A stretch of 64,000 bases of DNA, taken from Escherichia fergusonii ATCC 35469 (GTDB lineage: Bacteria > Pseudomonadota > Gammaproteobacteria > Enterobacterales > Enterobacteriaceae). Under the pieces are notes generated by a model. That model was not told the origin of the DNA, ran no database searches, and was given only the letters and a program-made list of their open reading frames with translations. Below, piece after piece: positions 38,781-47,772 of the stretch. Both the position numbers and the translations under genes were made by a program. The DNA lies in assembly GCF_000026225.1 (NCBI RefSeq), contig NC_011740.1, forward strand, positions 4,030,001 through 4,094,000, written 5' to 3'. The number at the start of each line of letters is the position of its first letter. Positions within the stretch are counted from its first letter, which is position 1.

Positions 38781-40283
38781 TTAGACATAACGTTGAGGTA
38801 GAGAAACACTGACACGCGTGCCGTGCAAACAGGAGATGGTCAAGGTGCCACCCAGCGCCGTTACTCGCTCGCGCATTCCGGTGAGGCCAAAACCGTGTTG
38901 CCCGGAACCCGGCGGTAAACCGCTACCATCGTCTTCAATCACCAGCATCAACCGTTCGTCCTGCTGCCAGCCTTGCAACGTGACCGCACTGGCATCGGCA
39001 TGTTTCACAATGTTGTTCAACCCTTCCTGGCAGACACGAAACAGCGTCACGCGCTGGTTTTCGCTTAACGCTGATTCATCGATTCGCCATTCGAGATGAC
39101 TGACAATGCCGCGACCTTCCAGCTCCATTTCCCGCATCAGTGAGCGGATGGCCTGCTCCAGAGTGAGATCATCCAACTGGCGCGGACGTAACCGCCCTAA
39201 CAAGCGGCGCACCGCGTCGTAAACGCCCAGGGATAACTGTTCGATGAGCTGCCCGCTCTGTTTCACGCGGGCGTTATCCGCCGCGAGCCGCTGGACAATG
39301 CCCGCCTGAGTACGAATGGCAGTGATGGTCTGGCCGATATCATCGTGCAGCTCACGCGCCACGTCGCGGCGTACGCTCTCTTCAGTTTCTAACAAACGTT
39401 CAGCCAGATGCTGATTGCGCGCCAGTTCCTTTTGCAGCGACTGGTTAAGTTCACGCAACCGCTGGATGCCTGCGCCCAGTAACAACCCTGTCAGACTTTG
39501 CACCAGCAGCGAGAGCAATAAATCCACCGGATGATCGCGCCAGGTTTGACTGGCGATCAGCGCGATGGCGTTCATCAACGTCGCAATCAGCGCTCCTTGC
39601 CAACCATAGTGCCAGGCCAGCGCGATAATCGGCAGCGCCAGACAGAATGGCGTAAAGCGCGACAATTCGTCCGGCAATCCCAACTGGAGCCAGAGACTGA
39701 TAACAAACAACAGCAAGTACCAGACCAGATGCCGCCCGCGCCAGTTGATCGGTTGAGAAACCAGTGACGGGCCGAGCGGCAGCCAGGTGTTATTGGCGAG
39801 ATAGTGCCAGAACACCAGACATATCGGGGCCAGCGTCAGGCCGCCAGTTAAAGTCAGCAGTAGCGCATTCCACGACTCTTTGCCATGCCAAAGCCAGGGC
39901 AGCGACTGCAACAACGCCGCCGCCGTCAGCGCCGCACCCTGTAACAGCAGAGTGCGCCAGTCACGTTGATGGCGATAGCGTGAGATCAGCGCCACGGGCA
40001 GTAACGTCAGTAAACTACCGATCATCAATAAGGAGAAATGGGTTAACCCGACCACCTGCGTTAGCCAGTAAATCAGCAGCCACTCCGCGCCCAGCAGCAC
40101 CGGCCAGTATCCGCGCGGGCATTGCAGCATTAGCCCCAGACGCAGACCAAACGGAAATAACAGCACCGCCATATCAGGGCGCTCAACCAGGTGCAGGCTG
40201 ATACTCCACAGGCAAAACCATGCGGCAGAGAAGATAAAAAAGCAGGCAATAACGGTAATTAAGCGGGAGAACAACGTCTTCAT
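38781..40283 (-). CDS. uhpB: Sensor histidine kinase UhpB
   Basis: 500-residue kinase: an N-terminal MASE1-type membrane half of about eight segments, then a NarL-class kinase with the phospho-acceptor box ELHDDIGQTITAIRTQAG and the ATP-binding GLTGMRERVTALGGTLTI. It phosphorylates UhpA when UhpC binds glucose 6-phosphate. The start overlaps the uhpA stop. Confidence 0.97.
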   Translation of the reverse strand: MKTLFSRLITVIACFFIFSAAWFCLWSISLHLVERPDMAVLLFPFGLRLGLMLQCPRGYWPVLLGAEWLLIYWLTQVVGLTHFSLLMIGSLLTLLPVALISRYRHQRDWRTLLLQGAALTAAALLQSLPWLWHGKESWNALLLTLTGGLTLAPICLVFWHYLANNTWLPLGPSLVSQPINWRGRHLVWYLLLFVISLWLQLGLPDELSRFTPFCLALPIIALAWHYGWQGALIATLMNAIALIASQTWRDHPVDLLLSLLVQSLTGLLLGAGIQRLRELNQSLQKELARNQHLAERLLETEESVRRDVARELHDDIGQTITAIRTQAGIVQRLAADNARVKQSGQLIEQLSLGVYDAVRRLLGRLRPRQLDDLTLEQAIRSLMREMELEGRGIVSHLEWRIDESALSENQRVTLFRVCQEGLNNIVKHADASAVTLQGWQQDERLMLVIEDDGSGLPPGSGQHGFGLTGMRERVTALGGTLTISCLHGTRVSVSLPQRYV

Positions 40284-40873
40284 CACCAGCCATCAAACAT
40301 GCGGCGCGCCAGTTCTACGTCGTTACTGACGCCCAGTTTTTCCATCAGGTTGGCGCGATGGACGTGTACCGTTTTCGGCGACAAGCCCAGTTCGGCAGCA
40401 ATCTCTTTCACCGCCATTCCTTGCGCCAGTTTTTCCGCCACCTGGCGTTCACGTTTGGTCAGCGGATCCTGGCGACCGGATGCCAGTTTAATGGCAATAT
40501 CCGGCGTCAGATAACAGCCGCCCGTGGCAACCGTATGCACCGCAGCAATCAGCTCATCAGGGCTACAGCGTTTGGAGAGAAAGCCGCGCGCCCCCGCGTT
40601 AAGCGCCTGCTCAACCAGCGCCGGACTGTCGTGAACGGAGAGCATAATTGTCGCCATACCTTTCGGCAGCTGGCTTAGTAGCTCCAGACCGGAGATATCG
40701 GGCATGGAGATATCGCAAATACACACCTGCACACCGCGCCCCGGCAGCCCCGCCAGTGCCTCGCGCCCCGAACCAAACTCGGCAACTACCTGCAAATCAG
40801 GTTCCAGCCCCAGCAGTTGCGCAAAGCCGGAGCGGACGATAAGGTGATCGTCTATAAGGGCAACGGTGATCAT
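40283..40873 (-). CDS. uhpA: Response regulator UhpA
   Basis: 196-residue NarL/FixJ-type activator of uhpT. Receiver domain with [10 protein letters not shown] (phospho-Asp54), SVHD and LSKRC; C-terminal LuxR-type helix-turn-helix [28 protein letters not shown] split around 138-165. First gene of uhpABC; the uhpT gene has its own UhpA-dependent promoter. Confidence 0.98.
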
Positions 40874-40891
40874 GGTCTTGTCCTGGCGGGT

Positions 40892-40923
40892 AAAAAAACG
40901 CGCTTACCTTAACGATAAGCGCG
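40892..40923 (-). terminator. Terminator of ilvBN
   Basis: On the minus strand CGCGCTTA, nine-base loop, TAAGCGCG, then seven T. It lies 23 bp past the ilvN stop and just before the uhpA promoter region. Confidence 0.92.
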
Positions 40924-40945
40924 ATGTTGTTCAAGCCTTGAGCGG

Positions 40946-41236
40946 TTACTGAAAAAACACCGCAATCTTGTTGAACATCGTCGGATCGGACTGGTTACGC
41001 TGCACTTTCACTACATCTTCCAGCTTATCGATTTGACTGATCATCTGCTCCAGACGCTGGTCGTCATTGACCAGTAGCCAGATGTGGCTTTTGTCGCTGT
41101 CCTGAATTGGCAGGCAGAGAATGCCTTCAACGTTAAAAGCGCGACGGGCAAAAAGACCACAAACGTGGGTCATTACGCCCGGATGGTTACGAACGGTGAG
41201 TTCCAGAATCACGTTGTCATGAGTTGTGTTTTGCAT
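40946..41236 (-). CDS. ilvN: Acetolactate synthase I, regulatory subunit
   Basis: 96-residue ACT-domain subunit that confers valine feedback inhibition on IlvB ([27 protein letters not shown]). It starts three bases after the ilvB stop. Confidence 0.98.
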
Positions 41237-41239
41237 GGC

Positions 41240-42928
41240 TTATTCCCCCACCATTTCAGTATTCGCCGCACCTGGCGGCACCATCGGGTACACTTTTTCT
41301 TCGGCATCAATACGCACATGGATCAGCGCCGGGCCAGGGCGATTGATGATTTCCTGCAATGCCGTCTGCGGATCGGCTTCGTTATTCAAATCACAGGTTT
41401 CGAGGCCGAATCCGGCGGCAATCTGCATAAAGTTGATTTTGCCCGGATAGGTGGCGGCAAAAACGCCCTGCTTGTAGAACAGACTCTGTTGCTGATGTAC
41501 CAGCCCCAGCGCTTCGTTGTTCATCAGAATGATTTTCACATCCAGCTGGTTTTCACTGGCGGTCGCCATCTCCTGAATATTCATCATCAGGCTGCCGTCG
41601 CCGGAGAAACACAACACTTTGCGATCCGGGTTCGCCAGCGCCGCACCAATGGCCGCAGGCAGGCCAAAGCCCATCGTGCCCAGCCCGCCGGAGGTCAGCC
41701 ACTGGCGTGGGCGATTGAGCGGATAAGCCTGCGCGGTCCACATCTGATGCTGACCCACGTCGGTGGTGATAATCGCGTTGTCATCGACACAGGCGGCAAC
41801 GGCGTTGATCAGGCCGTAATGGCTTAACGGATCGCACGCTTTCGGGATTGGACACGGGAATTCGCGCTGCAAATCCGCTACCAATTGGTGCCACTCTGCA
41901 CGCGGTTGCGCTTCCACCAGCGGGATCAACTGCGCCAGCACGTCATCAACATCCGCCTGAATCGCTACGTGCGGCTGCTTGATTTTGCCCAGCTCTGCAC
42001 GGTCGATATCGACATGAATAATTTTGGCATTCGGGCAGAACTGCTCAGTTTTGCCAATCGCCCGGTCATCAAAACGTGCGCCGAGAACAATCAGCAGATC
42101 CGCCTCCTGCAAGATATAGTTAGTGCTACGTACACCGTGCATCCCCAGCATACCCAGCGACAACGGATGCGCTTTTGGCAATATGCCCAGCGCCATTAAA
42201 GTCATGGTGGTAGGCAGCTGCGCTTTCTCCGCCAGTTCACGCACCCGCGTGGGGGCGTTAATCACACCACCGCCCAGATAGAGCACCGGGCGTTTGGCGG
42301 CGTTAATCATTGCAGCTGCGTCACAAATACTCTCTTCACTAAACGCAGGCGCGGCAGCTTTTTCTGTCATACCGGGCTGTTCTTCAATCTCAAAAACTGC
42401 CGTTTGCACATCCTTAGGAATGTCTATCCACACCGGGCCGGGGCGGCCTGATTGCGCAATACGGAAGGCATCGCTCATGACCTGCGGGAGTTCTTCGATA
42501 TGTCTGACCAGATAGTTGTGTTTGGTGATGGGGATAGAGATGCCGTAGGTGTCCACTTCCTGGAAGGCGTCAGTGCCGATCATTGAGGCAGGGACCTGGC
42601 CGGTGATGCAAATCAGCGGGATGGAGTCCAGTCGCGCATCGGCAATGGCGGTCACCAGGTTAGTCGCACCCGGTCCGCTACAGGCCATACAGACTGCCGG
42701 TTTGCCGTCGGTACGCGCCATTCCCTGAGCGATAAACCCCGCGCCCTGTTCATGGCGAGCCAGAATATGGCGGATTTGCGTGCTTTGGCTTAAGGCGTCG
42801 TAAACAGGCAGGATAGAACCGCCCGGAATGCCCGTCACAATCTTAATGCCCTGCTGTTCCAGGAAATGAACGATAAATTCTGCGCCGGTAAAGCGCTTAC
42901 GCGTCGATGATGTGCCCGAACTTGCCAT
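41240..42928 (-). CDS. ilvB: Acetolactate synthase I, catalytic subunit
   Basis: ThDP-, FAD- and Mg-dependent enzyme of 562 residues for the first common step of valine and leucine synthesis, also making acetohydroxybutyrate for isoleucine. The N-terminal catalytic Glu region (ARHEQGAGFIAQG), FAD domain and ThDP motif GDGSLMMNIQEMATASENQLDVKIILMNN (GDG to NN) are complete. Expression is controlled by the ivbL leader and attenuator upstream. Confidence 0.98.
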   Translation of the reverse strand: MASSGTSSTRKRFTGAEFIVHFLEQQGIKIVTGIPGGSILPVYDALSQSTQIRHILARHEQGAGFIAQGMARTDGKPAVCMACSGPGATNLVTAIADARLDSIPLICITGQVPASMIGTDAFQEVDTYGISIPITKHNYLVRHIEELPQVMSDAFRIAQSGRPGPVWIDIPKDVQTAVFEIEEQPGMTEKAAAPAFSEESICDAAAMINAAKRPVLYLGGGVINAPTRVRELAEKAQLPTTMTLMALGILPKAHPLSLGMLGMHGVRSTNYILQEADLLIVLGARFDDRAIGKTEQFCPNAKIIHVDIDRAELGKIKQPHVAIQADVDDVLAQLIPLVEAQPRAEWHQLVADLQREFPCPIPKACDPLSHYGLINAVAACVDDNAIITTDVGQHQMWTAQAYPLNRPRQWLTSGGLGTMGFGLPAAIGAALANPDRKVLCFSGDGSLMMNIQEMATASENQLDVKIILMNNEALGLVHQQQSLFYKQGVFAATYPGKINFMQIAAGFGLETCDLNNEADPQTALQEIINRPGPALIHVRIDAEEKVYPMVPPGAANTEMVGE

Positions 42929-42976
42929 GCTCCAGTCCTTTTCTTCTGGGCCGACTTTCCGGGAGGTGCTTAAACG

Positions 42977-43010
42977 AAAAACCCCGCCCGGTTTGCGCCG
43001 GCGGGGTTTT
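42977..43010 (-). terminator. ilvB attenuator
   Basis: AAAACCCCGCC, 12-base loop, GGCGGGGTTTT (on the plus strand CCCCGCC..GGCGGGG), with a T-run on the minus strand. It lies between the ivbL leader and ilvB; stalling at the valine and leucine codons of ivbL prevents it forming. Confidence 0.9.
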
Positions 43011-43033
43011 GGAATCGTGTGTTGTTCCAGTCC

Positions 43034-43132
43034 CTACGGCGCATTGCCGACGACCACCACCACACGCACGACGACCACTGCGGCTGATGGCGCAGTTGGT
43101 AGTAGTTTTGCGTTGAGCATGGAAGTAGTCAT
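43034..43132 (-). CDS. ivbL: ilvB operon leader peptide
   Basis: 32-residue leader with dense regulatory codons: LL near residue 10, then VVVV-R-VVVVV near 20-29, ending GNAP. Valine and leucine starvation stalls the ribosome here and opens the ilvBN operon. Confidence 0.96.
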   Translation of the reverse strand: MTTSMLNAKLLPTAPSAAVVVVRVVVVVGNAP

Positions 43133-43261
43133 TGGGGACCTTGTTGGTTTTGTGTTTAACAATATTTATACAAGCACAGGTTTACAGGGGAGACAATGGA
43201 AAATTTTTCATCAAGGGGAAATTGAGGGGTTGATCACGTTTTGTACCGAATTGCAGGTAAC

Positions 43262-43336
43262 AAAAAACCCCGCCGGAGCGAGGTTTCGTCAGCCGCCCGC
43301 GGCTGGTAACCGCAAAGCACACTGTATTATGTCAAC
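43262..43336 (-). ncRNA. istR: IstR-1 antisense RNA of tisB
   Basis: 75 nt from GTTGACATAATACAG to the terminator hairpin CCTCGCTCCGGCGGGG-T6; it matches E. coli IstR-1 as I remember it. It is made constitutively and pairs with the ribosome standby region of tisAB mRNA, blocking TisB synthesis and leading to RNase III cleavage. The complementary target lies at 43575-43594. A longer SOS-induced form, IstR-2, would start near 43400 and share the 3' end. Confidence 0.95.
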
Positions 43337-43442
43337 ACTGAAAGTATACGTGTTCCGCGCAGAACGCGCAATTTCGGCACGAATTTTGACGTATTTAGTG
43401 CATAGTTGAGTATCGATCACAGTTTGCGTTTTGTCCAAATAT

Positions 43443-43462
43443 TACTGTTTATTTATACAGTA
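43443..43462. promoter_or_regulatory. LexA box of tisAB and istR-2
   Basis: TACTGTTTATTTATACAGTA fits the LexA consensus TACTG(TA)5CAGTA closely. TATAAT at 43469-43474 is the tisAB -10, so the operator covers the -35 region. This puts the toxin under SOS control. Confidence 0.93.
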
Positions 43463-43574
43463 AACTTCTATAATATCACTGTACGCAATGTGTTATGCGG
43501 GGGCCGCATCGTTACCCGGCGCACTAAGTCCTGGCTGAAACGGGTGGTGCCGTCAGCGCCTTAACCCCGCGTGA

Positions 43575-43594
43575 GCACACTGTGTTATGTCAAC
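43575..43594 (+). promoter_or_regulatory. IstR-1 pairing site in tisAB mRNA
   Basis: GCACACTGTGTTATGTCAAC is complementary to the IstR-1 5' part over 20 bases, with one G-U pair. In E. coli this is the ribosome standby site needed for tisB translation, about 100 nt before the tisB start. Confidence 0.85.
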
Positions 43595-43696
43595 AAGCAC
43601 AACGTTTCTCCTTGAGATACCGCGTGCACAACAGCTGACAACAGGCAGCGGATAGGTACGTCAGCTGGCAGTGCTCCTGAACCACAGGAGACGCGT

Positions 43697-43786
43697 ATGA
43701 GCCTGGTGGATATCGCCATTCTTATCCTCAAACTCATTGTTGCAGTACTGCAACTGCTTGATGCTGTTCTGAAATACCTGAAGTAA
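43697..43786 (+). CDS. tisB: TisB membrane toxin
   Basis: 29-residue hydrophobic helix MSLVDIAILILKLIVAVLQL..LKYLK that inserts in the inner membrane, lowers proton-motive force and favours persister formation under DNA damage. CAGGAG precedes the ATG. It differs from the K-12 peptide I remember at two places, Ser2 for Asn and Val17 for Ala. The charged and polar residues (Asp5, Lys12, Gln19, Asp22, Lys26 and Lys29) are kept. Upstream lies the untranslated tisA region. Confidence 0.95.
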   Translation: MSLVDIAILILKLIVAVLQLLDAVLKYLK

Positions 43787-43805
43787 TTCAGATTCAAGTC
43801 GCACC

Positions 43806-43833
43806 AAAGGGGAGCGGGAAAACGCTCCCCTTT
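43806..43833 (+). terminator. Terminator of tisAB
   Basis: AAAGGGGAGCG, loop GGAAAA, CGCTCCCCTTT then CATATTC. It sits 20 bp past the tisB stop. Confidence 0.85.
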
Positions 43834-44064
43834 CATATTCGGCTTATCGATTGATGTCCGATGCGATGTTAATACATCTTATCCGACCCACAGCCCTTTC
43901 CGGCAACATATATTGCCGCTTTTGTTTACATATTCTGCCGTTTTGTATTTCGCCATTCCTGACACATATCTGGCTAACATTCATCAATGTGATAGATTCC
44001 TCTCCCGCATTTATGGGAATGCGTAGCGACTTATTCTGAATATTTTTCTAAAAGCATCATCGAA

Positions 44065-45249
44065 ATGAAAAGGCAAAGAAACGTCAATTTGCTATTGATG
44101 TTGATATTACTCGTAGCTGTCGGCCAGATGGCACAAACCATTTATATTCCAGCTATTGCCGATATGGCACGCGAACTGAATGTCCGTGAGGGTGCAGTTC
44201 AAAGTGTGATGGGTGCGTATCTGCTGACTTATGGTATCTCACAGCTGTTTTATGGCCCCATTTCTGACCGGGTCGGTCGCCGCCCGGTGATCCTCATCGG
44301 AATGTCCATTTTTATGCTGGCAACACTTCTAGCCGCCACGACTCATAGCCTGACGGTGCTGATTGCCGCCAGCGCGATGCAGGGCATGGGAACCGGCGTC
44401 GGGGGAGTGATGGCGCGCACGCTACCGCGTGATTTATATGAACGGACACAACTGCGCCATGCCAATAGCTTGTTAAATATGGGGATTCTCGTAAGTCCAT
44501 TATTGGCTCCCCTGATTGGTGGTGTGCTCGATACCCTATGGAACTGGCGTGCCTGTTATCTGTTTTTGCTGGTTTTATGTGCCGGCGTCACCTTTAGTAT
44601 GGCCCGCTGGATGCCAGAAACACGGCCCGCTGACGCACCGCGAACCAGTTTGATCACCAGCTATAAAACACTTTTTGGCAACGGGGGTTTTGACTGCTAT
44701 CTGTTGATGTTGATTGGCGGTCTGGCGGGGATTGCTGCCTTTGAAGCTTGCTCCGGCGTGCTCATGGGGGCGGTATTAGGACTCAACAGCATGACGGTGA
44801 GTATTTTGTTTATCCTGCCAATCCCGGCTGCATTTTTCGGTGCATGGTTTGCCGGACGCCCAAATAAACGTTTCTCAACCTTAATGTGGCAATCTGCAAT
44901 CTGTTGTTTGCTGGCAGGCCTTTTGATGTGGCTCCCTGCCTGGTTTGGCATCATGAACATCTGGACACTTCTGACGCCTGCCGCGCTATTCTTTTTTGGG
45001 GCCGGGATGTTATTCCCACTGGCAACCAGTGGCGCAATGGAACCTTTTCCGTTCCTGGCCGGTACTGCAGGTGCATTGGTTGGCGGATTACAGAACATTG
45101 GCTCTGGTGCACTCGCTTCGCTCTCCGCCATGTTGCCGCAAACCGATCAGGGAAGCCTTGGAATGTTAATGACACTGATGGGAGTGTTGATTGTATTGTG
45201 CTGGCTTCCGTTAGCAGCTCGCATGTCACATCAGGGGCAAGCGGTTTAA
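44065..45249 (+). CDS. emrD: Multidrug efflux protein EmrD
   Basis: Twelve-segment major-facilitator drug:H+ antiporter of 394 residues; exports uncouplers and detergents in E. coli. The drug-antiporter motif YGPISDRVGRRPVIL is present near residues 71-85. In K-12 the next gene is yidF; here dsdCXA intervenes. Confidence 0.96.
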   Translation: MKRQRNVNLLLMLILLVAVGQMAQTIYIPAIADMARELNVREGAVQSVMGAYLLTYGISQLFYGPISDRVGRRPVILIGMSIFMLATLLAATTHSLTVLIAASAMQGMGTGVGGVMARTLPRDLYERTQLRHANSLLNMGILVSPLLAPLIGGVLDTLWNWRACYLFLLVLCAGVTFSMARWMPETRPADAPRTSLITSYKTLFGNGGFDCYLLMLIGGLAGIAAFEACSGVLMGAVLGLNSMTVSILFILPIPAAFFGAWFAGRPNKRFSTLMWQSAICCLLAGLLMWLPAWFGIMNIWTLLTPAALFFFGAGMLFPLATSGAMEPFPFLAGTAGALVGGLQNIGSGALASLSAMLPQTDQGSLGMLMTLMGVLIVLCWLPLAARMSHQGQAV

Positions 45250-45257
45250 TTCATTAT

Positions 45258-45279
45258 AAGGTGGCCTTCGGGCTACCTT
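45258..45279. terminator. Hairpin between emrD and dsdC
   Basis: AAGGTGGCC-TTCG-GGCTACCTT, with one mismatch, 8 bp past the emrD stop and overlapping the dsdC stop. TTCTTTT follows at a distance. Confidence 0.5.
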
Positions 45280-46199
45280 ACCTGTTCTTTTAGCCAGGTA
45301 ATAAATGCCTCAATTTTTGGCCACTGCCTGCCCGGTAATGTGGTGATGTAATAATGCTGATGGCATTTCACCGTCATATCGCCAAACGGTGCAACGAGCT
45401 CACCACTGGCAAGCCTTTTTTGTACCAGGCGCTTTCTTCCCATCGCTATCCCAATATGATTCATCGCAGCGATAACAGCTAAATCAGAACGATCAAAGCC
45501 AATTCCAGAAGATGTCGGCAAATTAACTGCATAATGTTGCGCCCAACTATGCCATTCATCCGTACCGGAGTCGTTGCTCCATGCCTGTCTGTCATGGAGC
45601 AACGTACAGTGGCGCAGGTTAATTACCGTGTTGGTTAAAGCATGTCTTTGAGCGTATTCCGGGCTACATACAGGCAGGATTTCTTCATCCATCAGAAAGT
45701 GATGAGTCAGTTGCGCTGACGGCGCGTCATCAAAGTAAATCGCCAAATCGATTCCGGCACGTTGCAAATTGACATTGTCATTACCAGTGAGCACGATGAG
45801 CGAAATAGACGGATAGCGGCGTGTAAAGTCACCTAATGCGGGCACCAACCAGCATTGAGCGATAGAGGGGCGGGAATACAGAGTTAACGTTCCCGATAAT
45901 TCCTGATTTTTGATATCAAGAATTTCCTGGTTCAGGGTATCCAGCGACGATTTTAGCGCCCAATAAACGCGTTTCCCCTCGTGCGTTAATTCCACTTTGC
46001 GATGGGAACGGACAAACAACTGAATACCCAATTCTTCTTCCAGCTGATTGATACGGTGACTTACCGCACTAGGGCTCAGCGACAATTCCTCTGCCGCCAG
46101 GGCGAAGGACTGATGCCTGGCTGCCACTTCAAAAGTATGCAGTTTTGATAGTTGCCAGCCATTAAGCAGTCGATTTCTTATTTCACGAAGGGGTTCCAT
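45273..46199 (-). CDS. dsdC: D-serine deaminase activator DsdC (LysR family)
   Basis: LysR-type regulator of about 308 residues: helix-turn-helix in HTFEVAARHQSFALAAEELSLSPSAVSHRI (about 22-51), then an effector domain binding D-serine. It activates the divergent dsdXA. The start at MEPLREIRN is preferred; an ATG two codons earlier exists. The 218-bp gap to dsdX is the control region. Confidence 0.95.
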   Translation of the reverse strand: MEPLREIRNRLLNGWQLSKLHTFEVAARHQSFALAAEELSLSPSAVSHRINQLEEELGIQLFVRSHRKVELTHEGKRVYWALKSSLDTLNQEILDIKNQELSGTLTLYSRPSIAQCWLVPALGDFTRRYPSISLIVLTGNDNVNLQRAGIDLAIYFDDAPSAQLTHHFLMDEEILPVCSPEYAQRHALTNTVINLRHCTLLHDRQAWSNDSGTDEWHSWAQHYAVNLPTSSGIGFDRSDLAVIAAMNHIGIAMGRKRLVQKRLASGELVAPFGDMTVKCHQHYYITTLPGRQWPKIEAFITWLKEQVR

Positions 46200-46417
46200 A
46201 ATCACCTCATTTTTCTCTTAAGTGTAAAAAAATAGCGGCAAAATTTTCAGCTGTAAGGTGAGCTAAAGTGAACCATATCTCAATTTACCTTCATTTTTAG
46301 ACGTAAATCACTCCATTGCTGCAATTTAGCTCATGTGAAAGGCAAATTTTATCGTTTGTCAGCCTGCGTTGTTTTTTTGTCCAATATCATCAGGTTAATC
46401 ACAGGGGAAGGTGAGAT

Positions 46418-47755
46418 ATGCACTCTCAAATCTGGGTTGTGAGCACGCTGCTTATCAGCATCGTGTTAATTGTACTGACCATCGTGAAGTTCAAATTCCA
46501 CCCGTTTCTGGCGCTGTTGCTGGCCAGCTTCTTCGTGGGAACGATGATGGGTATGGGGCCACTGGATATGGTAAACGCTATTGAAAGTGGAATTGGCGGA
46601 ACACTGGGTTTCCTTGCTGCGGTTATCGGCCTTGGCACGATACTGGGAAAAATGATGGAAGTATCCGGTGCCGCAGAAAGAATTGGTCTGACACTTCAGC
46701 GCTGCCGCTGGCTTTCAGCTGATGTCATTATGGTGCTGGTTGGCCTGATTTGCGGCATCACGCTGTTTGTTGAAGTGGGCGTCGTGCTATTGATTCCTCT
46801 GGCTTTTTCAATTGCCAAAAAAACCAATACCTCATTGTTAAAGCTGGCCATTCCGCTGTGTACTGCATTGATGGCAGTGCACTGCGTGGTTCCTCCACAT
46901 CCGGCTGCTTTATATGTTGCCAATAAGCTGGGCGCAGATATCGGTTCGGTGATCGTCTACGGTTTGCTGGTTGGGCTGATGGCATCACTGATCGGTGGCC
47001 CACTTTTCCTTAAATTTCTGGGGCAACGACTGCCCTTTAAACCTGTACCCACAGAGTTTGCCGATCTGCAAGTTCGCGATGAAAAAACACTACCGTCATT
47101 AGGCGCAACGTTATTGACCGTACTACTGCCCATTGCGCTGATGTTGGTGAAAACGATTGCCGAATTGAATATGGCGCGTGAGAGTGGTTTGTATAGCTTG
47201 CTTGAGTTTATTGGCAACCCTATCACTGCCATGTTTATCGCCGTGTTTGTCGCCTATTATGTGTTGGGTATACGTCAGCATATGAGCATGGGGACGATGC
47301 TCACACATACGGAAAATGGTTTCGGTTCTATTGCTAATATTTTGCTGATTATCGGGGCCGGAGGCGCATTCAACGCCATTTTAAAAAGCAGCAGTCTCGC
47401 TGATACGCTGGCAGTTATTCTCTCCAATATGCATATGCACCCGATACTTCTGGCCTGGTTGGTGGCACTTATTCTGCATGCTGCGGTGGGCTCCGCTACC
47501 GTGGCAATGATGGGGGCAACGGCAATTGTTGCACCCATGCTGCCGCTATATCCCGACATCAGCCCGGAAATTATTGCGATTGCTATCGGTTCAGGTGCGA
47601 TTGGCTGCACGATCGTTACGGACTCGCTTTTCTGGCTGGTGAAGCAATATTGCGGCGCTACGCTCAATGAAACATTTAAATACTATACGACAGCGACATT
47701 TATCGCTTCAGTCGTCGCTCTGGCGGGCACATTCCTGCTGTCATTTATCATCTAA
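46418..47755 (+). CDS. dsdX: D-serine transporter DsdX (GntP family)
   Basis: Gluconate-permease-family carrier of 445 residues with about twelve segments that imports D-serine. FVEVGVVLLIPLAFSIAKK and HCVVPPHPAALYVA are typical of the family. AGGGGAAGGTGAG precedes the ATG. Seventeen bases separate it from dsdA. Confidence 0.96.
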   Translation: MHSQIWVVSTLLISIVLIVLTIVKFKFHPFLALLLASFFVGTMMGMGPLDMVNAIESGIGGTLGFLAAVIGLGTILGKMMEVSGAAERIGLTLQRCRWLSADVIMVLVGLICGITLFVEVGVVLLIPLAFSIAKKTNTSLLKLAIPLCTALMAVHCVVPPHPAALYVANKLGADIGSVIVYGLLVGLMASLIGGPLFLKFLGQRLPFKPVPTEFADLQVRDEKTLPSLGATLLTVLLPIALMLVKTIAELNMARESGLYSLLEFIGNPITAMFIAVFVAYYVLGIRQHMSMGTMLTHTENGFGSIANILLIIGAGGAFNAILKSSSLADTLAVILSNMHMHPILLAWLVALILHAAVGSATVAMMGATAIVAPMLPLYPDISPEIIAIAIGSGAIGCTIVTDSLFWLVKQYCGATLNETFKYYTTATFIASVVALAGTFLLSFII

Positions 47756-47772
47756 GCGCAAAGAGACGTACT

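Noticed and set aside
42912..43409. 165-codon plus-strand frame across ivbL and istR
   Set aside because: It is antisense to the known leader, attenuator and IstR RNA, and its Thr-rich run is just the complement of the ivbL valine codons.
43585..43836. Minus-strand frame across tisB
   Set aside because: Shadow of tisB and its terminator.
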